A stretch of DNA of 7,071 bases, taken from assembly GCA_024710675.1 (NCBI GenBank), contig JANJUH010000376.1:1-7071 (forward strand), read 5' to 3'. Origin of the DNA: Lysobacterales bacterium. Its GTDB lineage: Bacteria > Pseudomonadota > Gammaproteobacteria > Xanthomonadales > SZUA-5. A program made the translations under genes and the position numbers. This document shows positions 1 to 5,721 of the stretch, in pieces (position 1 is the stretch's first letter; every line of letters starts with the position of its first letter). The notes beneath the pieces were generated by a model that was given only the letters and a program-made list of their open reading frames with translations, did not search any database and had not been told where the DNA came from.

Positions 1-911
1 GCCGGCCAGAACAGGCCGTGGACGTTGACGATGTCCTTGCCGATGAAATGGTGCATCTCGGTGGGAGAACCGGCACCCAGCCAGTAGTCGTAATCGAGGC
101 CCGTGCGGGCGCACAGGGCCTTGAAGCTGGCCAGGTAGCCGATCGGCGCGTCCAGCCAGACGTAGAAGTACTTGCCGGGCGCATCGGGGATCTCGAAGCC
201 GAAGTAGGGCGCATCGCGCGAAATGTCCCAGGGCTTGAGGCCCGCCTCCACCCACTCGTACAGCTTGGCGCGCACGCCGGGCACGGCGACTTCCGGATTG
301 GCGAGGAAGGCGCGCAGGAAGTCCTCGAACTGGCCCAGTTCGAAGAAGTAGTGCTCGGAAGCACGCATTTCCGGACGGGCGCCGGAGACGACCGAATAGG
401 GATCCTTGAGGTCGGTGGGCGCGTAGGTGGCGCCGCAGTTTTCGCAGTTGTCGCCGTACTGGTCGGCCGTCCCGCACTTCGGACAGGTGCCCTTGACGTA
501 GCGGTCGGGCAGGAACATTGCCTTGACCGGGTCGTAGAACTGCTCGATCGAGCGTGTCGCGATCGCCCCGCTGGCCTTCAGCGCGCGGTAGATGCCTTCG
601 GTGATCTCGCGGTTTTCGGCGCTGTGGGTCGAGTGGTAATGGTCGAAGCGCACGTGGAAATCGGCAAAGTCGCGCTCGTGCGAGGCCTGCACCGGCTTCA
701 CGAATTCCTCTGGCGCGAGGCCGGCCTTCTCGGCCGCCAGCATGATCGGCGTGCCGTGGGTGTCGTCAGCGCACACGAAGTGCACCGTATGGCCCATCAG
801 GCGCTGCGCGCGCACCCAGATGTCGGCCTGGATGTAGCCGACAAGGTGGCCGAGGTGGAGCGGGCCATTGGCGTAGGGCAGGGCATTGGTGACGAGGATT
901 TCGCGGGACAT
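1..911 (-). CDS. metG: Methionyl-tRNA synthetase, N-terminal part (cut by left window edge)
   Basis: Class I aminoacyl-tRNA synthetase that charges tRNA-Met with methionine in the cytoplasm using ATP. Reading the complement from ATG at 911-909 gives an open frame of 303 codons to the window edge. The protein opens MSREILVTNALPYANGPLHL, and the class I HIGH-type signature is HLGH at residues 19-22. A zinc knuckle has cysteines at 143, 146, 156 and 159 (CPKC and CENC), the four-Cys arrangement of the E. coli-type enzyme. The WLDAPIGY methionine/adenylate-site segment begins at W252. The KMSKS loop, anticodon-binding domain and any C-terminal tRNA-binding domain would lie beyond the left edge, so somewhat under half of the usual 650-690 aa is present. 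The start is fixed by homology at the N-terminus; no strong Shine-Dalgarno is visible before it. It is transcribed divergently from the flavocytochrome operon. Identity is essentially certain. Confidence 0.97.
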   Translation of the reverse strand, partial: MSREILVTNALPYANGPLHLGHLVGYIQADIWVRAQRLMGHTVHFVCADDTHGTPIMLAAEKAGLAPEEFVKPVQASHERDFADFHVRFDHYHSTHSAENREITEGIYRALKASGAIATRSIEQFYDPVKAMFLPDRYVKGTCPKCGTADQYGDNCENCGATYAPTDLKDPYSVVSGARPEMRASEHYFFELGQFEDFLRAFLANPEVAVPGVRAKLYEWVEAGLKPWDISRDAPYFGFEIPDAPGKYFYVWLDAPIGYLASFKALCARTGLDYDYWLGAGSPTEMHHFIGKDIVNVHGLFWP

Positions 912-1007
912 GACTGCGGCACACGTTCGGGAACCGGGCATTATGGCCTGTCCGGTGGATCCCGAGGCATCGGGTATGCTCGGAGTGGTATCGACTGCCG
1001 GGTCCGG
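912..1007. promoter_or_regulatory. Divergent promoter region between metG and the flavocytochrome operon
   Basis: These 96 bp separate two divergent start codons, so both promoters should lie here or extend into the flanking genes. For metG, the minus strand carries CATAAT at 944-939, a reasonable -10 about 27 nt before the start codon, but no good -35 is seen at normal spacing. For the plus-strand operon, TATGCT at 975-980 is a possible -10 about 27 nt before the ATG at 1008, again without a convincing -35. A perfect 5-bp stem with a 4-nt loop (CCCGA/TCGGG, 961-974) abuts the plus-strand -10 candidate and could be an operator or chance. Neither downstream gene has a strong Shine-Dalgarno. 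The boxes are read by eye; only the divergent arrangement is firm. Confidence 0.3.
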
Positions 1008-2324
1008 ATGTTGAATCCACAGCCGCTCGTCTACGCTGGCTTCTACGTACTCGTCGTGCTGCTGCCGCTGCACGTGGCGATGGTCGCCGACCCATTCGAT
1101 CTGGTGCGGCCGTGGATGGTCGAGTTGGCCGTCGCACTCGGATTCCTGTCCTTCGCAATGATGTGGATGGAGTTCGTGCTGGTCTCGCGCCTGCGCACGC
1201 TCTCCGATGCCTTCGGCACCGACACCCTGGTGCAGTTCCACCGCATGTTCGGTATCGGCGCGGCGGTGTTCCTGATCGGGCATGTGCTGTTCCTGCTGCC
1301 GACCGGTGGCCTGGCGCTGCTGAATCCCTTCGCGCCGAAAGCCGCGGCGGCGAGCGGAGCAATCGCCTTCTGGGCGCTCGTGATCCTGACGATCAGCTCG
1401 CTGTGGCGGCGGCGGCTGCGACTGTCCTTCGACCTGTGGAACCGCCTGCATCGCTGGCTCGGCGTGCTGGCGGCCGTCGCGGCGACCGTGCATGTGCTGG
1501 CCGTTTCCGGCTACAGCAGTGCGCGTTCGGTGGTGGTCGTGACCTGGTTGCTGGCGCTGTTCGCTGGTGGCGTGCTGTTCTGGTACGCCATCGTGCGACC
1601 GCTGCACCTGTGGCGGCGGCCGTGGGGCGTGGTGGAAAACCGCGAACTCGGCGGTGATGTGCGCCTGCTGACCGTGAAGCCCGAGGGTCACGCGGGCTTC
1701 CGTTTCGAGCCGGGCCAGTTCTCCTGGCTGATCACCGGGCGCACGCCCTTCTCGCGCGAGCAGCACCCGGTCACCATCGCCAGCGCTGCCTCCGCGGCAG
1801 AAGCGCCCCAGGCTTATGCGATCAAGCGCCTAGGAGACTGGTCGGGCGAGGTCGTGCCATCCCTGAAGCCTGGTGATCGGCTGTGGGTCGAGGGCCCTTA
1901 CGGGGCGCTCAGCGTCGATCGTTTGCCCGCTCAGGGCTTTGTGCTGATCGGCGGCGGCATTGGCATCACGCCGATGCTCTCTATCATCCAGACGCTGCAG
2001 GCGCGTGGCGATCGCCGGCCGGTGGTGCTGTTCTATGCCGCCAACGATTTCTCGAGGACGATCTATCGCGAGGAACTGGCGGCGTGGCAGAGGGCGATGG
2101 ACCTGAAAGTCGTCTACGTGCTCGAACAGCCCGAGGCCGGTGATGGGTGTGAGCGCGGGCGCCTGAGTGCGGAGATCCTGCGTAGTCACTTGCCCGACGC
2201 CGTTGACCACTTCCAGTTCCTGGTTTGCGGCCCGAATCCGATGATGGATGCCGTCGAGCACTTGCTGGGCGAACTCGGCGTGCCGCCGGACCGTATCCAC
2301 TCCGAGCGTTTCGATCAGGTATGA
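1008..2324 (+). CDS. Ferric-reductase-like transmembrane flavocytochrome b with FAD/NAD(P)H-binding reductase domain
   Basis: A 438-aa membrane oxidoreductase. The N-terminal half has about six hydrophobic helices (roughly 7-26, 38-58, 79-97, 117-134, 149-168, 174-195) of the ferric reductase/NOX type. Histidines 78, 92, 148 and 162 form two H-x13-H pairs, the layout expected for two stacked bis-His b haems. The C-terminal half is a ferredoxin-NADP reductase-type module: HPVTIAS at 253-259 (flavin binding), EGPYG at 295-299, the nucleotide loop GGGIGITP at 315-322, and CGPNPMMD at 407-414. Expected chemistry is NAD(P)H to FAD to two haems across the membrane. The open frame extends far upstream, but that part is antisense to metG; ATG 1008 is the first start past metG and immediately precedes the first helix. 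The stop overlaps the next gene's start (ATGA), so the two are co-translated. The final acceptor (Fe3+, the adjacent cytochrome c, oxygen or another protein) is not determined by sequence. Confidence 0.86.
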   Translation: MLNPQPLVYAGFYVLVVLLPLHVAMVADPFDLVRPWMVELAVALGFLSFAMMWMEFVLVSRLRTLSDAFGTDTLVQFHRMFGIGAAVFLIGHVLFLLPTGGLALLNPFAPKAAAASGAIAFWALVILTISSLWRRRLRLSFDLWNRLHRWLGVLAAVAATVHVLAVSGYSSARSVVVVTWLLALFAGGVLFWYAIVRPLHLWRRPWGVVENRELGGDVRLLTVKPEGHAGFRFEPGQFSWLITGRTPFSREQHPVTIASAASAAEAPQAYAIKRLGDWSGEVVPSLKPGDRLWVEGPYGALSVDRLPAQGFVLIGGGIGITPMLSIIQTLQARGDRRPVVLFYAANDFSRTIYREELAAWQRAMDLKVVYVLEQPEAGDGCERGRLSAEILRSHLPDAVDHFQFLVCGPNPMMDAVEHLLGELGVPPDRIHSERFDQV

Positions 2325-2725
2325 GACCCGCCGCCGTCCGTCGTCTGTCCCTGTTGTTGATGGCTGGCTTCGCGCTGGCCGCCGTGGGCTTTACCCTGGT
2401 GGTCGGCCATCACCAGGGGACGCCCGAACCCGCGCCTGTGCAGGCTGCGCCGGCAGCCAGCCCGGCAGTCGCCGCGCCCGATGGTGCCGCGTTGTACCAG
2501 CGTCGCTGCGGCCGCTGTCACGACCTGCCGGAAATGGCCCGCGCGCTGCGCCGGCATCCTGAGGACCCGCGCGGCTGGGCGATCGACTTTCTCACCGGCC
2601 ACCGTCATTCCGCACCGGCAGAGAATGGACCGATCGTCGATCACCTGATCGCGGTGACCGCTGACATCGAGGCAGCACCGGAACCCGCTCCTGAGGACGA
2701 GGCGGAGGACGATTTCTCGCTCTGA
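2321..2725 (+). CDS. Small membrane-anchored monohaem c-type cytochrome
   Basis: A 134-aa protein starting at ATG 2321, which overlaps the stop of the flavocytochrome gene in ATGA, with AGG just upstream in CAGGT. A basic N-terminus (R2, R7, R8) is followed by a hydrophobic stretch at 9-28, an uncleaved anchor or signal peptide, so the rest should be periplasmic. Residues 32-53 are an Ala/Pro-rich linker. One haem c attachment motif, CGRCH, lies at 63-67 (C63, C66, H67 as proximal ligand). The tail from about 117 is acidic and Pro-rich. The globular part is only about 55-60 residues, shorter than a normal class I cytochrome c, and has no distal Met in the usual place: the only Met after the haem is M72, while H80, H94, H96 and H108 are alternatives. 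The shared translation unit suggests it accepts or delivers electrons for the flavocytochrome; that is inference. No named family is recognised beyond c-type cytochrome. Confidence 0.85.
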   Translation: MRPAAVRRLSLLLMAGFALAAVGFTLVVGHHQGTPEPAPVQAAPAASPAVAAPDGAALYQRRCGRCHDLPEMARALRRHPEDPRGWAIDFLTGHRHSAPAENGPIVDHLIAVTADIEAAPEPAPEDEAEDDFSL

Positions 2726-2728
2726 GGA

Positions 2729-2798
2729 GTGGGTCCGGATTCATCCGGGCGCTTGTCATCGGGCTGCCGGAAGAGCGTCGGCATGAATGCCGACCCAC
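2729..2798. repeat. REP-like inverted doublet (two palindromes in opposite orientation)
   Basis: A 70-bp element with outer inverted ends GTGGGTC (2729-2735) and GACCCAC (2792-2798). Inside are two hairpins: CCGGAT/ATCCGG at 2735-2748 (6-bp stem) and GTCGGCAT/ATGCCGAC at 2777-2794 (8-bp stem). Read inward from each end the two arms resemble each other (GTGGGTC, then a short palindrome centred on ATTCAT, then a CGCT-like tail), so this is a head-to-head pair of related units. That is the architecture of bacterial REP/BIME elements, which are typical of intergenic DNA in Pseudomonas and Xanthomonadales and are moved by RAYT transposases. It begins 3 bp after the cytochrome stop codon. The second hairpin lacks a U-tract, so it is not a canonical intrinsic terminator, although it could protect or attenuate the upstream mRNA. 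Copy number cannot be seen from one window. Confidence 0.75.
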
Positions 2799-2903
2799 GA
2801 GAACCGGTGCAACTGGGCAGGGTATGCGCAGCCCTTCCGCCCCCTTGCTTTGCCCGCGCCATCGGGCATCCTTGGACCAGGACCTAAGAGGCGGGGGAGC
2901 GTC
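2799..2903 (+). promoter_or_regulatory. Leader and presumed promoter of cphA
   Basis: About 105 bp between the repeat and the cphA start. A strong Shine-Dalgarno-like GGGGGAG at 2893-2899 sits 4 nt before the ATG at 2904 and decides that start. A weak promoter guess is TTGCTT (2845-2850) with CATCCT (2867-2872) at 16-bp spacing. A perfect 6-bp inverted repeat, TGCCCG/CGGGCA (2851-2868, 6-nt loop), occupies the spacer of that guess and could be an operator. The promoter boxes match consensus poorly and are tentative; the ribosome binding site is clear. Confidence 0.35.
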
Positions 2904-5702
2904 ATGCGGATCCTGAGTACCGATGTCTACGGCGGGCCGAATCGCTACGCCCATTTCCCATGCATCCTGCACCTGGTCGACCTCGAGGATCTCGAGCAGT
3001 GGCCAACGGTCAAGCTCGGCGAGGCCTTCATCGACGGGCTCGTGAAGGCGGTGCCTGGCCTCGCCGATCACGGTTGCTCCTACGGCGAGGCGGGTGGCTT
3101 CCTGCGGCGGATGCGCGAAGGCGAGGGCACCTGGCTGGGGCATGTGTTCGAGCACCTGGTGCTGGAAGTGCAGCAGCTCGCCGGTCATGACGTCAGCTTC
3201 GGCAAGACCCGCACGGCCAAGCAGCCCGGCCAGTACAACGTGGTCTTCGAGATCCAGGACAAGGATGTCGGCCTCGAGGCCAGCCGCCTCGCGCTGCGAC
3301 TGATCCACTCCTTGCTGCCGGATCCGCTCAAGGGCAAGTACGCCGATCGCGAATTCAATTTCGAGCGCGAGCGCGACTGGTTCATCCGCTACACGCAGAA
3401 GCGTGAACTGGGCCCGAGCACGGGCTCGCTGGTGCGCGCCGCCGAACAGCGCAGCATCCCGTGGCTCCGCCTCAACGACCAGAGCCTGGTGCAGCTCGGC
3501 CACGGCAAGTTCCAGCGCCGGATCCAGGCGACGATCACCAGCGAGACGCGACACATCGCGGTGGAACTGTCTTGCGACAAGGAGATGGCGCACAAGATCT
3601 TCGAGGATCTCGGCCTGCCGGTGCCGCGGCAGATGACGGCCTCGAGCGAGCGCGAGGCGCTGCGCGCGGCCGAGCGCATCGGCTACCCGGTGGTGGTCAA
3701 GCCTTACAACGGCAATCACGGCCGCGGTGTCTGCATCGACCTGAAGACGCCCGAGGAGGTTGCACGCGGCTACGAAGTGGCCAGCAAGATCAGTCGGACG
3801 GTGGTCGTCGAGACTTTCCTGAAAGGCTTCGACCACCGCATGCTGGTGGTCAATGGCGAGCTGGTGGCAGCGGCCAAGCGAGTGCCGGGGCACGTGATCG
3901 GCGACGGCAGCCACTCTATCCGCGAGCTGATCGACCTCGTCAACAGCGATCCGCGGCGTGGCATTGGCCACGAGAAGGTGCTGACCAAGATCCAGCTCGA
4001 TCACCAGGTCGACGACCTGCTGGCGAAGAAGGGCTACACGCTCGACACCGTGCTGCCGGAAGGCGAGACCTTTTACCTGCGATCAACCGCCAACCTGTCG
4101 ACCGGCGGCACCGCGATCGATGTCACCGACATCGTTCACCCCGACAACCGCGCGATGGCGATCCGCGCTGCCAAGGCGATCGGCCTCGACGTCTGTGGCG
4201 TCGATTTCTTGTGCGAGGACATTTCGCAGAGCTACCAGACCGCCGGCGGCGGCATCTGCGAGATCAACGCGGCGCCCGGCTTCCGCATGCACGTCTCCCC
4301 CGCCGAGGGCAAGCCGCGCGACGTCGGCGGCGCGGTGATGGACATGCTGTTCCCGCCCGGTGCGCCCTCGCGGATCCCGATTGCCTGCATCACCGGCACC
4401 AACGGCAAGACCACGACCTCGCGCATGCTCGCGCACATCCTCAAGATGGCCGGTCACACCGTGGGCCTGACCAGCACCGATGGTGTCTACATCGACGGCA
4501 AACTCACGGTGAAGGGCGACATGACCGGGCCGATCGCCGCCAGCATGGTGTTGCGCGACCCGACCGTGGATGCGGCGGTGCTGGAAACCGCGCGCGGCGG
4601 CCTGCTCAAGCGCGGCATGGCGGTGCGCGAGTGCGACGTGGCCTGCGTGTTGAACGTGCAGAGCGACCATCTCGGCCTGCGCGGCATCGACACGTTGGAC
4701 GAATTGGCCGAGGTCAAGCGCACGGTGGTCGAGATCGCCACCGACACCGCAGTACTGAATGCCGACGACCCGCGCGTGCTGCGCATGGCGGCCTACACGC
4801 GTGCCCGCAACGTCTGCTACGTGACCATGAACCCGCGCCACCCGCTGGTGCAGCAGCACATCCGTGCCGGCGGCCGGGCGGTCGTGCTCGAGCAAGGCAT
4901 GAACGGCCACATGATCGCGCTCTACGACCGCGGTAGCCACCTGCCGCTGATGTGGACGCACCTGATCCCGGCGACGATCGAGGGCCGCGCGATGCACAAC
5001 GTGCAGAACGCGATGTTCGCCGCCGCGCTCGCCTATGGCCTGAAGATCAGCCGCGAGAACATCGAGCACGGGCTGCGCACCTTCACGACCAGTTTCTTCC
5101 AGGCGCCGGGCCGCCTGAACGTGTTCGACGAGCACCCCTTCAAGGTCATCATGGACTACGCGCACAACGCCCACGGCGTGCACGCGATGACCGGCCTAAC
5201 CGATCAGTTGCTGGTGGCCGGGCAGCGCATCGTGGTGATGGCGGCGCCTGGCGACCGCCGCGACGAGGACATCGTCGAGCTGGCCAAGGCCGCGGCCGGG
5301 CATTACGACATCTATATCTGCAAGCGTGACGACAACACGCGGGGCCGCCGTGGTGACGAGGTGCCGGCCCTGATCAAGCAAACGCTGATCGAGCGCGGGG
5401 TTGCGCCCGGGCAAGTGGAAATCATCGAGGACGAACAGCAGGCGATCACTTCGGCTCTGAAGCGAGCCAGACCCGGCGACCTTCTTGTGGTGTTTGCTGA
5501 CAATGTGCCGCGCAGTTGGAAACAGATCATCTACTTCAAGCCCGAGCTGACGACGCCGCCGGAGAAGCCGAACCTGAGCTCGGCGCCGGCTGCGGCGATC
5601 GGCTCGCTGGGCAGTTTCGAGGAGTACAACGAGAGCGCCGAAGTCGAGATCCGCCAGGACGAGCGCGGCGTCTACATCGTGGCCGACGAGGCCTCGGACT
5701 GA
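2904..5702 (+). CDS. cphA: Cyanophycin synthetase (CphA1 type)
   Basis: Makes cyanophycin, an Asp backbone with Arg on each side chain, by two ATP-dependent steps: Asp addition (ATP-grasp domain) and Arg addition (Mur-ligase domain). The 932-aa protein has all three modules. N-domain, about 1-165: GHVFEH at 79-84 keeps the His-x2-Glu-His arrangement of the domain's metallopeptidase-like primer-making site. ATP-grasp, about 170-485: VVVKP at 263-267, a nucleotide-binding lysine region, and EINAAPGFRMH at 453-463 with metal ligands E453 and N455. Mur-like, about 490-880: P-loop TGTNGKTTT at 497-505, ETARGG at 561-566, SDHL at 587-590, the probable carbamylated lysine K605, HNVQNA at 698-703 and DYAHN at 751-755. 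Both ATP sites look intact, favouring CphA1 over CphA2. Family members are usually about 870-900 aa; the excess is an acidic tail after about 880. The start at 2904 follows a GGGGGAG ribosome binding site and matches the family N-terminus; an upstream in-frame start would translate the repeat. Confidence 0.97.
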   Translation: MRILSTDVYGGPNRYAHFPCILHLVDLEDLEQWPTVKLGEAFIDGLVKAVPGLADHGCSYGEAGGFLRRMREGEGTWLGHVFEHLVLEVQQLAGHDVSFGKTRTAKQPGQYNVVFEIQDKDVGLEASRLALRLIHSLLPDPLKGKYADREFNFERERDWFIRYTQKRELGPSTGSLVRAAEQRSIPWLRLNDQSLVQLGHGKFQRRIQATITSETRHIAVELSCDKEMAHKIFEDLGLPVPRQMTASSEREALRAAERIGYPVVVKPYNGNHGRGVCIDLKTPEEVARGYEVASKISRTVVVETFLKGFDHRMLVVNGELVAAAKRVPGHVIGDGSHSIRELIDLVNSDPRRGIGHEKVLTKIQLDHQVDDLLAKKGYTLDTVLPEGETFYLRSTANLSTGGTAIDVTDIVHPDNRAMAIRAAKAIGLDVCGVDFLCEDISQSYQTAGGGICEINAAPGFRMHVSPAEGKPRDVGGAVMDMLFPPGAPSRIPIACITGTNGKTTTSRMLAHILKMAGHTVGLTSTDGVYIDGKLTVKGDMTGPIAASMVLRDPTVDAAVLETARGGLLKRGMAVRECDVACVLNVQSDHLGLRGIDTLDELAEVKRTVVEIATDTAVLNADDPRVLRMAAYTRARNVCYVTMNPRHPLVQQHIRAGGRAVVLEQGMNGHMIALYDRGSHLPLMWTHLIPATIEGRAMHNVQNAMFAAALAYGLKISRENIEHGLRTFTTSFFQAPGRLNVFDEHPFKVIMDYAHNAHGVHAMTGLTDQLLVAGQRIVVMAAPGDRRDEDIVELAKAAAGHYDIYICKRDDNTRGRRGDEVPALIKQTLIERGVAPGQVEIIEDEQQAITSALKRARPGDLLVVFADNVPRSWKQIIYFKPELTTPPEKPNLSSAPAAAIGSLGSFEEYNESAEVEIRQDERGVYIVADEASD

Positions 5703-5721
5703 GGACGATGGGCAGCACGCG

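Noticed and set aside
18..1007. Upstream extension of the flavocytochrome reading frame by about 330 codons
   Set aside because: It lies antisense to metG and has no family features; metG on the other strand is unmistakable, and the membrane protein starts naturally at 1008.
2777..2794. Intrinsic terminator after the cytochrome gene
   Set aside because: The hairpin is strong but no U-run follows; it is better explained as one arm of the repeat doublet.
2787..2903. Alternative upstream start for CphA adding 39 residues
   Set aside because: It would start inside the REP-like hairpin and add residues with no family resemblance; ATG 2904 has a good ribosome binding site and the family N-terminus.
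2592..4004. 470-codon minus-strand open frame
   Set aside because: It covers the cytochrome end, the repeat and the first third of cphA antisense. It is explained by high-GC codon bias, and the encoded protein shows no family motifs.
3461..4936. 491-codon plus-strand open frame inside cphA
   Set aside because: It is an out-of-frame shadow of cphA rich in Arg, Ala, Gly and Pro, with no domain signature.
4083..5183. 366-codon minus-strand open frame inside cphA
   Set aside because: It is an antisense shadow with His/Val/Arg-rich composition typical of complementing a high-GC gene.
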